DNA of 64,000 nucleotides from RGIG4097 sp937885645 (GCA_937885645.1 CALABJ010000013.1:62001-126000), one strand, 5' to 3'. Positions 16,404 through 26,144 are shown, counted from the first letter of the stretch. Notes: generated by a model not told the origin, from the sequence alone. Numbers and translations: made by a program.

Positions 16404-17738
16404 ATGAGAAGAAAACTTTGCACGCTGGTTTTGGCACTTATCCTTGTGCTGACTTGCGCAATCGGCTTCGTTGCTTGTGATCCCACAACCGATGAACCTG
16501 TCGATGAAACACCTACACATCTCGACTACTTTGACTTCGACGGCAAAACCCTTATGGTTTGGATTGGTGACTCAATTGCTGAAGGCATCGTAGGTCCTTC
16601 ACCTCTCAGTGAAAGAGAAAACTATGCCTACTATGCAATGCTTGGCAAGGGCAATGATTTCACATATGTGAACAAGTCAGTTTCAGGTTGGAAATCAGGT
16701 CAATTGCTCACTTACCTCACCGACAATGCATACAAGGATGACGAAGCAGCATTTACAACTGAATTGTTGCAAAGAGCAGACATCATCGAGCTTTCAATCC
16801 TCGGCAACGACCTCCTTCAAGACAACCTTGGCAAGCTCCTCGTTATGACCTGCCAATACCTTGAAGAAATGGAAGAAAAGGGTGAAAGTGACAAACTTGA
16901 CTACGTCAATGATATCCTCTTCAACGACGTCTATCAATATGCAGGCTACAATGATGCAGAGAAGGCACTTGGAAAGGTTAAGGGTGAACCCAACCCCAAC
17001 AACTCAACTGACAACTTCGCAGCAATCGTTGAAAGACTCTATGAGCTCAATCCTGACGTGACACTTCTTGTCCAAACAGTTTACAATCCCATCTTTGACA
17101 CAAGCACGTTGGTCCTTGAACTGCCTATCACCTATGTGGATGCTGACGGCACAACAAAATGCTGGAACGATGATACACGTACAACTCGTGAAATTCTTCT
17201 TGAAGACTACGGCGTGACCCCTGCAGACTATCGTGAACTTGGTGATTTCCTTATCGAACTTATGAACGATATCGTCCGCGACTATGCTGAAGATCATCCC
17301 GGCACAATCGAAGTCGTTGAAATCCACGATCGATTTATGGAATATCACAATGCAGACACCTCGGAAGGTCAAGCATATTCACGTAGACTTTTCTCACAAG
17401 ACTATATCCATCCTTCCAATGAAGGTCATGCAATGATCGCAGACGTCACACAAGACAAACTTGTTGAACTTGGTCTTGCAGGCGCAAACTATCTTGCAGA
17501 AATCAAAGCAATTAGATGCGAACAACTTGACAGAATGTTCTCATATGCAGGCTCACCCGTTGACGTTGCAGCAGCAAAGACAGCAATCAACAATGCTACA
17601 ACGGCATACGAAGCAAACCTTGCATACTTCAATGCTATCACAAGACCGGAATACTTTGACGAAGTTGCAAATCGCAATAGTGACAGAGCATATCCTATCT
17701 TCACATACGTAGTCCCGAACTACGCAAACAATAAATAA
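16404..17738 (+). CDS. SGNH/GDSL-family hydrolase lipoprotein
   Basis: The product is 444 residues. The signal peptide has lipobox FVAC (Cys25). The SGNH block I motif IGDSIAEG places the nucleophile at S57; block V is DYIHPSNEGH with D333 and H336 completing the triad; LGNDLL near residue 137 supplies the oxyanion Asn. The family comprises esterases and lipases, including deacetylases of polysaccharides and peptidoglycan. The roughly 90-residue C-terminal helical tail is extra to the core fold. AAGGAG precedes the start. A further lipoprotein follows after 14 bases. The enzyme would act on the outer membrane face; the substrate is unknown. Confidence 0.9.
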   Translation: MRRKLCTLVLALILVLTCAIGFVACDPTTDEPVDETPTHLDYFDFDGKTLMVWIGDSIAEGIVGPSPLSERENYAYYAMLGKGNDFTYVNKSVSGWKSGQLLTYLTDNAYKDDEAAFTTELLQRADIIELSILGNDLLQDNLGKLLVMTCQYLEEMEEKGESDKLDYVNDILFNDVYQYAGYNDAEKALGKVKGEPNPNNSTDNFAAIVERLYELNPDVTLLVQTVYNPIFDTSTLVLELPITYVDADGTTKCWNDDTRTTREILLEDYGVTPADYRELGDFLIELMNDIVRDYAEDHPGTIEVVEIHDRFMEYHNADTSEGQAYSRRLFSQDYIHPSNEGHAMIADVTQDKLVELGLAGANYLAEIKAIRCEQLDRMFSYAGSPVDVAAAKTAINNATTAYEANLAYFNAITRPEYFDEVANRNSDRAYPIFTYVVPNYANNK

Positions 17739-17752
17739 GGAGGTGCCGTGCT

Positions 17753-18556
17753 ATGAAAAAGAATATGACAAAAATCATCATCACAGTTCTTGTCCTCGTT
17801 GTTGCACTGTCATCGGTATTTATGTTTACTGCCTGTGGCGAAATCGAACACGGCTATCTTCCTAGCGTCCCTTTGATCTTTGACATTGACACCGCCAATA
17901 CAAAGCTTGACAGCGTTCCCGGCCTTCTTTTGTCAACCATACTTGACGTGGCTCTTGACAAAGAAAATAGTTATTTTGAACTTAGCCCCAACGGAACTTT
18001 CACCTGCATCCTTACAATTGACGTTGCAGGCACATTGGAACTTGTTGGCTCACTTCTCGGTGATCTTGATATCGGGTCAGCAACTGCAACTCTCACAAAG
18101 TCATCATTGATGGGCACAATCAACGGATACGTCAAGGTTATGTTCCCTGGATTTGACCTCGGCGACGTAGAAGGATCACTTGCACTTCTCACGAACTCAA
18201 TGGGCGTTGAAATCTTCGGCCTTGACCGCTCAAATAGTGAAGTTGACAAGCTCTTTGACTGCATCGAAGATCCCAACAACGATCGTCTTATCCCCGAAGA
18301 CCTTGACCTCAGCAAGTTGCCCGATGCAATCGGCATCAAGATCCAAGGACCTTACAAACTTCTCGATGCAACTGAAACTGTCACCGAAAACGGCGAAACT
18401 GCAAAGGTTTGGACATTTGCAACAGTGGGCACCCATGATTCAGATACATTGCCTTATATGAACTTCTCATACACCGTCTATGAAAATGGCAAAGAAACCA
18501 TCGTGTGGCGCAACGAAGTCCTCGGTATTTCAATCGCAGGCAAGTACACTCCTTAA
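17753..18556 (+). CDS. Lipoprotein of unknown function
   Basis: The product is 267 residues. The signal peptide has lipobox FTAC (Cys28). The mature part is acidic, with alternating short beta-like and helical stretches and no Cys beyond the lipobox and one near residue 163. GGAGGT lies nine bases before the start, overlapping the end of the SGNH gene region, so the two are co-transcribed. I do not recognise the domain. A terminator follows at once. Confidence 0.8.
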   Translation: MKKNMTKIIITVLVLVVALSSVFMFTACGEIEHGYLPSVPLIFDIDTANTKLDSVPGLLLSTILDVALDKENSYFELSPNGTFTCILTIDVAGTLELVGSLLGDLDIGSATATLTKSSLMGTINGYVKVMFPGFDLGDVEGSLALLTNSMGVEIFGLDRSNSEVDKLFDCIEDPNNDRLIPEDLDLSKLPDAIGIKIQGPYKLLDATETVTENGETAKVWTFATVGTHDSDTLPYMNFSYTVYENGKETIVWRNEVLGISIAGKYTP

Positions 18557-18574
18557 TCAAAAATCTAATAATAA

Positions 18575-18606
18575 GAAATCGCTCACAGACGTGGGCGATT
18601 TTCTTT
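18575..18606 (+). terminator. Terminator after lipoprotein gene
   Basis: The stem AAATCGCTCAC pairs with GTGGGCGATTT (one G.T pair), loop AGAC, followed by TCTTTT. Confidence 0.8.
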
Positions 18607-18790
18607 TGCTGTTGGAAGGTGTGAAATTGATTTTAATGAGGATTGGCAGAGAAGTTGAACAACTAGTCGTCCAAATGTCATATTGGCTTAAATGCTTTTT
18701 AGAGGCTCACAGATAATGGCTTAGAAATCAGTTGAGTTATCTTAATCCTGATGGAGAACATAGAATTGGATAAAGTGAAAAATTGCAAAT
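18607..18790. other. Short non-coding gap
   Basis: There is no intact gene. The plus strand gives a few protein-like but interrupted stretches (stops near 18715 and 18770) that might be a decayed gene. The evidence is too weak to call a pseudogene. Confidence 0.3.
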
Positions 18791-18822
18791 AAAAAAAGCG
18801 TATTCATTTGAATACGCTTCAT
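18791..18822 (-). terminator. Terminator of the DUF1508 gene
   Basis: An 11-base inverted repeat (18796-18806 with 18809-18819) is followed on the minus strand by a run of Ts (complement of 18791-18797). Confidence 0.85.
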
Positions 18823-18838
18823 TTATGTCAGGTTGAGA

Positions 18839-20137
18839 TTACCAGAGGTTGTCGTTTCTGACGATTGCTGCACCTTCTGCTGCACGTGCAACTGATTCGA
18901 TGCCTTTCTTTGCTGCGCTTACGCTGAGATATCCATCGTTGGTTGTTGCAACCAGGTTGCCGTTTGCTGCATAAAGACGGAGACGGAATTCACCTTTCTT
19001 GTCTGCATAGATTTCCCATTTGGGGAACTTGAGTGTTTCGTATGATTTGAGGGTTTGGTTTTCTATGGGTGAAGTTGCTGCGATTCTTGAGACGCTTGCA
19101 ATGCCACCTTTGACACCGCTCAAGCTTTCATATGCTTGTGCGCCGATTGCAACGCACTTGTTGCCATATGCAAAGAGTTTGTAAACAAAGTGACCTTTGT
19201 CTGTCTTTTTGATGACAAACTTGCCATGGTATTGACCAGTACCTTCTACGAGAATTTGTTCGGGGGTTGCTGCTGCTTTTGTTGTTTCTTTTGCCACTTT
19301 GTTTTCCTCCTCATTTGTATTTTTTATCTCAACATCGTTGGCATCGGGTTTGGGGTCGGCCTTTTTGCGCGTCTTTTTGACGGGAGCAGGGGCGACGGTT
19401 TCGACAGGAGTTTCTTCAGCCACTTGGACTTCAGGCTCTGCCTTGACTTTTTTGGGAGCAGCTTTCTTGGGGGCGGGTTTTTCGGCTTCGGGTTCAACTT
19501 CCTTCACTGCTTTTTTAGGTGCAGGTGCTGCCTTGGGAGCTTTCTTGGGCGCAGGCTCTTCAACCGCTTCGGGGGCGGGTGCCGCTTTCTTTTTGGGAGC
19601 TATTGTAGCTGTGCCCCAAATATCTGCCTCGGTCACTTCCTTTTTGACAGGAGCGGTTTTGGGTTTTGCGGGTGCTTTCTTCTTGGGCTCTGGTTGAGGA
19701 GCAGGGGTAAGATCAATCTTATAGTCGTAGGACATATCCATTGATCCTTGACCAAAACTGTCACCGAGGACGTTTTTGCTTGTGTTCACGTGGACGGGTT
19801 TGTTTTCAACAGGAGTTTCTGCCTTAGGTGCTCTTGCCTTTTTGGGTGCAGGTTGAGGTGCGGGCACTTCTTCCACCACGGGGGCGGGGGTGTTTTCCTC
19901 TTCAACGACAGGGGCAACTTCTACAACAGGCGCAGGTGTTTCATCGATGACAGGGGCTGCTTCTTCCACGGTTTCATCTACAACAGACACTTCATCTGCT
20001 GTCACGTCAGTGGTTGCTTCAGTTGCGGGTGCTTCGGGTCTAACTACAAGAGTGCCAACAGGAGCATCATCATCGTCGTCCATGATTTCGGCGTCGAAGA
20101 AGATGATTTCCTCGTCAAAAATGGTGTTTTTTTCCAT
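18839..20137 (-). CDS. Lys/Pro/Ala-rich protein with two C-terminal DUF1508 domains
   Basis: The product is 432 residues. The start is the ATG at 20137 because GGAGGAG (complement of 20145-20151) sits seven bases upstream. There is no signal peptide. Residues 1-40 are acidic (five Asp in a row); about 40-300 are low-complexity Ala/Pro/Lys/Glu/Val with many APKKA-type units; the last 130 residues hold two DUF1508 (YegP-like) units, each with a KF/WEIY..KKGEF.LRLYA.NG pattern and ending in KKGIESV. The domain's role is unclear; it occurs singly or in tandem in many bacteria. A monocistronic gene, divergent from pcrA. Confidence 0.85.
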   Translation of the reverse strand: MEKNTIFDEEIIFFDAEIMDDDDDAPVGTLVVRPEAPATEATTDVTADEVSVVDETVEEAAPVIDETPAPVVEVAPVVEEENTPAPVVEEVPAPQPAPKKARAPKAETPVENKPVHVNTSKNVLGDSFGQGSMDMSYDYKIDLTPAPQPEPKKKAPAKPKTAPVKKEVTEADIWGTATIAPKKKAAPAPEAVEEPAPKKAPKAAPAPKKAVKEVEPEAEKPAPKKAAPKKVKAEPEVQVAEETPVETVAPAPVKKTRKKADPKPDANDVEIKNTNEEENKVAKETTKAAATPEQILVEGTGQYHGKFVIKKTDKGHFVYKLFAYGNKCVAIGAQAYESLSGVKGGIASVSRIAATSPIENQTLKSYETLKFPKWEIYADKKGEFRLRLYAANGNLVATTNDGYLSVSAAKKGIESVARAAEGAAIVRNDNLW

Positions 20138-20168
20138 AAAAAAACTCCTCCATCCATGAATTGATAAT

Positions 20169-20197
20169 ATATTAACACAGTTAATATAATTTTTCAA
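20169..20197 (-). promoter_or_regulatory. Promoter of the DUF1508 gene
   Basis: On the minus strand, TTGAAA (20197-20192), a 17-nt spacer ending in TGT, then TAATAT (20174-20169). Confidence 0.65.
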
Positions 20198-20226
20198 GAT
20201 AGTTTTCTTGTTTTTTTGCAAAAAAA

Positions 20227-20255
20227 TTGAGTTTTTGCACTACATATGGTAGAAT
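20227..20255 (+). promoter_or_regulatory. Promoter of pcrA-ligA, leaderless
   Basis: TTGAGT (20227-20232), a 17-nt spacer ending in TGG, then TAGAAT (20250-20255). The start codon lies nine bases past the -10, so the transcript should begin at or within about 3 nt of ATG 20265. There is no Shine-Dalgarno sequence. Confidence 0.65.
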
Positions 20256-20264
20256 ATAACCAAG

Positions 20265-22502
20265 ATGTACAACAATTTTAATCTCAACGATGCTCAACTG
20301 AAGGCCGTCCAAGACACCGAGGGCGCAGTGCTTGTCATCGCAGGAGCAGGAAGCGGAAAGACCCGCGTCCTCACTGCGAGGATTTGCCATTTAGTTGAGA
20401 AGGGTGTCAATCCTTACAATATCCTTGCAATCACTTTCACCAACAAAGCAGCAGGGGAGATGAAAAGTCGTATTGAGTCCGCTCTCGGCGTTTATTCATC
20501 TATATGGGTGAGCACCTTTCACGCAATGTGTGCGCGCATCTTAAGATATGATTGCGACCGTTTGGGCTATAACTCAAACTTCACAATTTACACTGACCTT
20601 GAAAGTGAAAGGGTTGTCAAACGACTTTGTCCCAATATCCCCGGTGCAGACGTCAAAAAGAAGGGTGATTATCTTTGGCATATTTCAAACGCGAAGACAC
20701 TTGCCATGTCTCCTGAGGAGTATTATTACGAAATCAACAAGGACTATCACGATGCAAAAGTGATTTTCAGTGTGTATTCCGCCTATGAAAGAGAACTGAA
20801 ATCTTCAAACGCACTGGACTTTGACGACCTTCTTTTGAAGACGGTTGAATTGTTTTCAACTTGCCCTGACGTCCTAGAGAAATATCAAAACCGCTTTGAA
20901 TATATCAACGTTGATGAGTTCCAAGACACCAACGTGCTCCAATATCGCCTTGTAAAAATGCTGGCAGAAAAGCACGGGAACGTGTTTGTCGTTGGCGATG
21001 AGGACCAAAATATATATAGCTGGCGCGGGGCAGAAATCAAGAACATCCTTGGATTCCCCAAAGATTTTGAGGGAGCAAAGGTATATAAGCTTGAACAAAA
21101 CTACCGCAGTTCAACTGGCATACTTGACGCTGCAAATAACGTCATAAAACACAACGTAGCCCGCAACAAGAAGAACCTTTGGAGCGAGCACCGTGACGAC
21201 AATTGCATTGAATACTTTGAAGCATATAGCGACAGAGACGAGGCAACCTACGTATCACGACAAATCAACTGGCTTGTGTCCATTGGTCTAGAATATAAGG
21301 ACATAGCGGTGCTTGTAAGAGCCAACTCATTGACTCGTTCTTTTGAAGAAGACTTCAACCTGCACGGTATTCCTTATAAAGTATTTGGTGGTTTCCGTTT
21401 CTTCGAACGTAAAGAAATCAAAGATACGTTGGCATACGTCCGCCTTGCACTCAATCCTAGCGACAACGACAGCTTGCTTCGTATCATCAATTATCCCAGT
21501 CGTGGCATAGGCGCAAAGTCTGTTGAAGAATTGAAACAAGTGGCACAGTCAAACAATATGACTATGTTTTCAGTGCTCATCAACCCGGGATTTTTGAACC
21601 CTAACACCGCCAAGAAATTGTCACCTTTCCTTGACATTGCAATGGACATTATTGAGAAGAGAAACACCCTTTCTCCCGTTGAATTTATGCAATACGTCAT
21701 CCGTAGAAGTGGCATAGAAAATGCTCTTATGTTGGCAAAGGAAAAGGAAGACACCAACGCCCTAGAAAACGTTTTTGAATTGGTTGGGGCAGTGGAAGGA
21801 TTCATCAAGGACAACCCCGACAGCACCATTGCAGATTTCATGCAATCGGTCGCATTGGTGTCTGACACCGATGAAATGGATGACGACAACTATGTTACAA
21901 TCGCAACCGTCCACGCAGTGAAAGGACTTGAATTTGACACCGTATTTATCATTGGTCTTGAAGAGGGGATTTTCCCTGTAAACAGAGCAATCGCTAGTGG
22001 TGACATAGAGGAAGAAAGACGTCTTATGTACGTTGCAATCACCCGCGCAAAACGTCGTCTATATGCAATCAATGCAAGACAAAGATTCCGCTTTGGTGAA
22101 ATGACGTATGCGCCGAAGAGCCGTTTTATCACTGAAATGCAAGGTGGTAAAGTGTCTGTTCGTGCAACAAACAGCATGTATCAAGGCGCAACAAACAAAT
22201 ACAACTTTGACGTACAAAAGGCGATCGCCAATGCGGTTTATGGTGTTGAAAGCAAGTCACAATTCAACAAATCTATGGTGGCTTCATCACAAAAGCCTCA
22301 ACAAAAAGCCAAGTCAAACGTGGACTATTCTATGTACAAACAAGGTGTCATGGTTGAACACTCAAAGTTTGGCAAAGGCATAATTATTTCAACCGTTGGT
22401 GACGGAGAAGATAAGACCGCCGCAATCGCATTTAAGGGATTGGGTGTCAAGAGATTCTCCCTTGCAATCGCCGCTCAACATCTCACCGTGATAGAGGAGT
22501 GA
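20265..22502 (+). CDS. pcrA: ATP-dependent DNA helicase PcrA (UvrD/Rep family)
   Basis: The product is 745 residues. It is a 3'-5' superfamily 1A helicase acting in excision repair, rolling-circle replication and removal of RecA and stalled RNA polymerase. Visible motifs: Walker A GAGSGKT (27-33), Ia ITFTNKAAGEM, II VDEFQDTN, III GDEDQNIYSWRGA, IV YRSS, V TVHAVKGLEFDTVF, VI RRLMYVAITRAK. The C-terminal 130 residues carry the linker and the terminal domain with HSKFGKGIIIS that contacts RNA polymerase in PcrA. The start is the first possible one and matches the family start; it has no ribosome-binding site and its promoter ends nine bases upstream. ligA follows after two bases. Confidence 0.97.
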   Translation: MYNNFNLNDAQLKAVQDTEGAVLVIAGAGSGKTRVLTARICHLVEKGVNPYNILAITFTNKAAGEMKSRIESALGVYSSIWVSTFHAMCARILRYDCDRLGYNSNFTIYTDLESERVVKRLCPNIPGADVKKKGDYLWHISNAKTLAMSPEEYYYEINKDYHDAKVIFSVYSAYERELKSSNALDFDDLLLKTVELFSTCPDVLEKYQNRFEYINVDEFQDTNVLQYRLVKMLAEKHGNVFVVGDEDQNIYSWRGAEIKNILGFPKDFEGAKVYKLEQNYRSSTGILDAANNVIKHNVARNKKNLWSEHRDDNCIEYFEAYSDRDEATYVSRQINWLVSIGLEYKDIAVLVRANSLTRSFEEDFNLHGIPYKVFGGFRFFERKEIKDTLAYVRLALNPSDNDSLLRIINYPSRGIGAKSVEELKQVAQSNNMTMFSVLINPGFLNPNTAKKLSPFLDIAMDIIEKRNTLSPVEFMQYVIRRSGIENALMLAKEKEDTNALENVFELVGAVEGFIKDNPDSTIADFMQSVALVSDTDEMDDDNYVTIATVHAVKGLEFDTVFIIGLEEGIFPVNRAIASGDIEEERRLMYVAITRAKRRLYAINARQRFRFGEMTYAPKSRFITEMQGGKVSVRATNSMYQGATNKYNFDVQKAIANAVYGVESKSQFNKSMVASSQKPQQKAKSNVDYSMYKQGVMVEHSKFGKGIIISTVGDGEDKTAAIAFKGLGVKRFSLAIAAQHLTVIEE

Positions 22503-22504
22503 TT

Positions 22505-24451
22505 ATGGACAACTATTCAAGAATGAAAGAGCTTGTTGACCTGCTCAACAAATATGCTTCTCTCTATTATGAGCAAGATGCTCCCGTGGTTTCTGACGCG
22601 GAGTACGATGCCTTATACGACGAGCTTAGAAGACTTGAAGAAAGTGAAGGTTATTCCCTCAAAAATTCTCCTACACATAGAGTCGGTGGTGCTCCTCAAA
22701 AGAAGTTTGAGCAATCAAAGCATTTGCTTCGCTTGTATTCCCTTGACAAGTGCCAAAGTATAGATGAATTTTATGAGTGGTGTGCCCGCACTGAGAAGGT
22801 TGTTTCACCTCTCCCTACATTGACTGCAGAATACAAATTTGACGGTCTTACCCTCAATCTTTTGTACGATAATGGCAAGCTTGTGCAAGCTACAACCCGT
22901 GGTGACGGCGTCACTGGTGAAATTGTCACCGCACAAGTCCGCACAATCTCAAAACTGCCTAGAGAAATTGAATATAAGGGCAAAATTGAAATCCAAGGGG
23001 AAGGCATACTTCGCCTATCAAATTTCAACAAATATAATCTTACCGCTGCAGAGCCCTTGAAAAATGCTAGAAATGGTGTTGCAGGTGCAATCCGCAATCT
23101 TAATCCTGCAGTCACCGCAGAAAGAAACATATCTTTCTTTGCATACAACGTTGGCTACAGCGACAAAACTTTTGAAACACAAAAGGATATCCGTGATTTC
23201 TTAATTAAACAAGGCTTTGAGACAGAAGGTGAATTTGCCCTTGTCAGCACAAGAGAAGAGATTGAAGAATATATCAATCGTGCAGAAGAAATGAGAAGTG
23301 GACTTGATTATCTCATTGATGGTCTTGTCTTCAAAGTCAACAATCTCGCATATCGTGATGAACTTGGCTACACTGAAAAATTCCCTAAATGGGCAATAGC
23401 TTACAAGTTCAAGGCCGATGAAATGACCACAGTGCTCAACGACGTTGTGTGGCAAGTGTCAAGAAGTGCAAAGCTCAATCCTCTTGCTGTCCTTGAGCCA
23501 GTTGACATCGGCGGTGTGACGGTGAAGAAAGCCACCCTCAACAACTATGGAGATATTCTCCGCAAAAACGTCAAAATAGGGGATAGAGTGTTCATCCGCA
23601 GGTCAAATGACGTTATCCCAGAAATCATGGGCGTGGCAGAAACCTATGACCACTCAAAACAAGTAGAGAAGCCTGCGGTTTGTCCTGCTTGTGGCGCACC
23701 AGTGAAAGAGGTTGGAGCATTCTTGTATTGTACCGGCGAGCATTGTGCTCCTCAAGTAATTTCCGCTCTTGACCACTTTGCATCAAAAGATGCCATGGAT
23801 ATCGAGGGTTTCTCTGAAAAGACAGCCGAACAATTCTACAATGAGATCGGTCTCCGTACCCTCGTTGATTTAATGAATTTGAAGCCTGAAGATATGTTTG
23901 GCCTTGAAGGCTTTGGAGATAAGAAAATCAGCAATCTAATCGGCTCAATTGAGAAATCAAAGAAGACAACCGCAGACAGATTTTTGTATGCATTGGGTGT
24001 TGACGGCATAGGCAAAAAGACTGCAAAAGACTTAATCAAGCGGTTTAGAACGCTGAAAACCCTTGCAGAAGCCACCGAAGATGAACTCGCATCTGTTGAC
24101 GGAATTGGTGGTATTCTTGCAAAGAATATCGCCGACTATTTCAATGATGAAAGCAATAAAAAGTTGGTTGCAGACTTGCTCGAAAGCGGAATTGTCCTTG
24201 AAGAAAAAGAAGAGATTGACGGCGCACTTAAAGGTCTAAAATTTGTTCTTACAGGCAGTTTGCCTACGTTGAAACGTGGTGAAGCAACTCTGCTCATAGA
24301 GCAAAACGGCGGAGAAGTTGCCTCATCGGTGTCTAAGACGGTGGATATTGTCCTTGCTGGCGAAGACGCTGGAAGCAAGCTTCAAAAGGCGGAGAAGCTC
24401 GGCATCAAAATCATCAGTGAAGAGGAATTCCTTTCAATGATTGGAAAATAA
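22505..24451 (+). CDS. ligA: NAD+-dependent DNA ligase LigA
   Basis: The product is 648 residues, normal length. It seals nicks in replication and repair. Domains in order: Ia with YYEQDAPVVSDAEYD; nucleotidyltransferase with adenylation Lys in KFDG (K111); OB fold; zinc finger with C393, C396, C409, C414; helix-hairpin-helix region (KTAEQFYNEIG, GIGKKTAKDL); C-terminal BRCT from about residue 575. ATG 22505 is chosen over GTG 22499 because AGAGGAG at 22493-22499 would overlap the GTG. Pairing with pcrA is the standard Bacillota arrangement. Confidence 0.97.
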   Translation: MDNYSRMKELVDLLNKYASLYYEQDAPVVSDAEYDALYDELRRLEESEGYSLKNSPTHRVGGAPQKKFEQSKHLLRLYSLDKCQSIDEFYEWCARTEKVVSPLPTLTAEYKFDGLTLNLLYDNGKLVQATTRGDGVTGEIVTAQVRTISKLPREIEYKGKIEIQGEGILRLSNFNKYNLTAAEPLKNARNGVAGAIRNLNPAVTAERNISFFAYNVGYSDKTFETQKDIRDFLIKQGFETEGEFALVSTREEIEEYINRAEEMRSGLDYLIDGLVFKVNNLAYRDELGYTEKFPKWAIAYKFKADEMTTVLNDVVWQVSRSAKLNPLAVLEPVDIGGVTVKKATLNNYGDILRKNVKIGDRVFIRRSNDVIPEIMGVAETYDHSKQVEKPAVCPACGAPVKEVGAFLYCTGEHCAPQVISALDHFASKDAMDIEGFSEKTAEQFYNEIGLRTLVDLMNLKPEDMFGLEGFGDKKISNLIGSIEKSKKTTADRFLYALGVDGIGKKTAKDLIKRFRTLKTLAEATEDELASVDGIGGILAKNIADYFNDESNKKLVADLLESGIVLEEKEEIDGALKGLKFVLTGSLPTLKRGEATLLIEQNGGEVASSVSKTVDIVLAGEDAGSKLQKAEKLGIKIISEEEFLSMIGK

Positions 24452-24472
24452 GTCTAAAACAATCAATTTTTT

Positions 24473-24503
24473 TGAAACGCAGGTTCATCCTGCGTTTTCT
24501 TTT
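24473..24503 (+). terminator. Terminator of pcrA-ligA
   Basis: The stem AAACGCAGG (24475-24483) pairs with CCTGCGTTT (24489-24497), loop TTCAT, followed by TCTTTTTT. Confidence 0.88.
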
Positions 24504-24621
24504 TTAGCCGCTTAGTCAGCTTGAACCTAATTAAATATCTTTGATATTTGCTTGTTTTTGCACTTTTGCCTTTAAAAATCATAGATTTTTTAAGAATTTT
24601 TCAAAAACTAGTGCTGAAATG

Positions 24622-24650
24622 TTGTCAGTTTTTTTAAGTTTTGTTATACT
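24622..24650 (+). promoter_or_regulatory. Promoter of the yicC-gmk-rpoZ-coaBC operon
   Basis: TTGTCA (24622-24627), a 17-nt spacer ending in TGT, then TATACT (24645-24650). The leader is about 28 nt with only a weak ribosome-binding site. Confidence 0.68.
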
Positions 24651-24684
24651 AGATAAAATTATATCTATAGGCGGGCACACGTAT

Positions 24685-25557
24685 ATGCGCAGTATGACTG
24701 GCTACGGCAAAGGAATTGCCGAGGCCGATGGCAAGAAGATCACAATAGAAATCAAAACTGTCAACCACAGATATCTTGACTTTGGACTTAAATTCCCGAA
24801 AACGTTCATGTTTTTGGAAGACGGCATCAAAAAGGCAATAGGCAAGAGCGTCACTCGAGGCCACGTTGATATGTATCTTTCCTACGAGCAATCTGAAAGT
24901 GCAAAAGGCGGATACACTGTGGACTTTGACCTTCTTGACAGTTATCTTAAAACAGCCAAGGAAATTGAGGATAAGACTGGCGCAGTAAACGACGTGACCG
25001 TCACATCACTCATCCGCAACGGTGACATCGTCACTCGCGTAGAAAATGAGGAAGATGAAAGTGCGCTTCAAGAATTGACTTTCTCAGCCCTCAACGACGC
25101 ACTGAAAGCTCTTGTTGAAGCAAGAGAAAAGGAAGGCCTTTCAATCAAAGCAGACCTCACTTCAAAACTTGACAATATGCAAAAGTCATTGGACACAATC
25201 AAAACTCTTGCACCTACAGTCACCGCAGAATATCGTGAAAAACTCCATGCTCGCATCCGTGAAGCAGTAGATGGAGTGGTGGATGAAGCCCGTCTTGCAA
25301 CAGAAGTTGCAGTGTATGCAGATAAGTGTTGCATTGATGAAGAAATCACTCGTCTTGGTGCACATATCGAAATTATGAAGAAAACCCTCTCTCTTGAAAA
25401 GCCTATAGGCAGAGACCTTGACTTCCGCGTTCAAGAAATGAATAGGGAAACTAATACAATCGGTAGCAAAGCAAACAACTTGAAAATCACAGAAGAAGTT
25501 TTGGCACTGAAAAACGAAATCGAAAAGATTCGTGAACAAGCACAAAACGTTGAATAA
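24685..25557 (+). CDS. yicC: YicC family endoribonuclease
   Basis: The product is 290 residues. The start is the ATG at 24685: the family begins MxSMTGYG, here MRSMTGYGKG, and the promoter lies between this codon and upstream in-frame starts. YicC proteins are RNases involved in small-RNA and mRNA decay. The N-terminal YicC domain (VNHRYLDFGLKFP) and C-terminal DUF1732 (EKPIGRDLDFRVQEMNRETNTIGSKA) are both intact. It heads the operon and gmk follows after 14 bases. In B. subtilis remA lies between the two; it is absent here. Confidence 0.95.
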   Translation: MRSMTGYGKGIAEADGKKITIEIKTVNHRYLDFGLKFPKTFMFLEDGIKKAIGKSVTRGHVDMYLSYEQSESAKGGYTVDFDLLDSYLKTAKEIEDKTGAVNDVTVTSLIRNGDIVTRVENEEDESALQELTFSALNDALKALVEAREKEGLSIKADLTSKLDNMQKSLDTIKTLAPTVTAEYREKLHARIREAVDGVVDEARLATEVAVYADKCCIDEEITRLGAHIEIMKKTLSLEKPIGRDLDFRVQEMNRETNTIGSKANNLKITEEVLALKNEIEKIREQAQNVE

Positions 25558-25571
25558 CACAGGAGATACAG

Positions 25572-26144
25572 ATGAAAGGACTTGCAATCGTTATTTCAGG
25601 ACACAGTGGTGTTGGCAAAAGCACGGTTATCGACCTTGTTAGAGAAGCCTTGCCCGACATGCAATTTTCAGTTTCTTGCACCACAAGAAAACCTAGAAGT
25701 TATGAAGTGGATGGTGTCAACTATTATTTTGTCAGCGAAGAACAGTTTGACAAATATATCGAAGAAGACGCATTTGTTGAATACACAAGAACGTTCACTT
25801 ACCACTATGGCACTTTGAAGAGTGAAATAGACCGCCGTCTTGAAGCCGGTCTTGACATTCTTCTTGAACTCAACGTAGTTGGCGCAGCAAACATCAAAAA
25901 ACTTTATCCAGACGACTGCGTGACCATCTTTGTTGATCCCCCTTCAATTGATGAACTGAAAGCACGCCTTATCGGTAGAAAAAGCGAAACTCCCGAAACC
26001 CTTGCAAGACGTCTTGCAGAAATCGATTTCGAGCGCACAAAGATCCATGAATACGACCACGTCCTTGTCAACGACGTTGCAAAAGATTGCGCTGGCAAAA
26101 TCCTTGACATTATTAGCACAGAACACGCAAAAAGAGTAAACTAA
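25572..26144 (+). CDS. gmk: Guanylate kinase
   Basis: The product is 190 residues. It phosphorylates GMP to GDP. The P-loop is GHSGVGKST (10-18). The GMP-binding part has SCTTRKPRSYEVDGVNYYFV and FVEYTRTFTYHYGTLKSEID; the lid follows near 135-150. AGGAGA precedes the start. In the conserved block yicC-gmk-rpoZ-coaBC-priA. Confidence 0.97.
   Translation: MKGLAIVISGHSGVGKSTVIDLVREALPDMQFSVSCTTRKPRSYEVDGVNYYFVSEEQFDKYIEEDAFVEYTRTFTYHYGTLKSEIDRRLEAGLDILLELNVVGAANIKKLYPDDCVTIFVDPPSIDELKARLIGRKSETPETLARRLAEIDFERTKIHEYDHVLVNDVAKDCAGKILDIISTEHAKRVN

Noticed and set aside
19136..19744. Long plus-strand open frames opposite the DUF1508 gene
   Set aside because: Produced by the Lys/Pro/Ala repeats read in reverse (Cys/Phe/Gly-rich products); no start signals.
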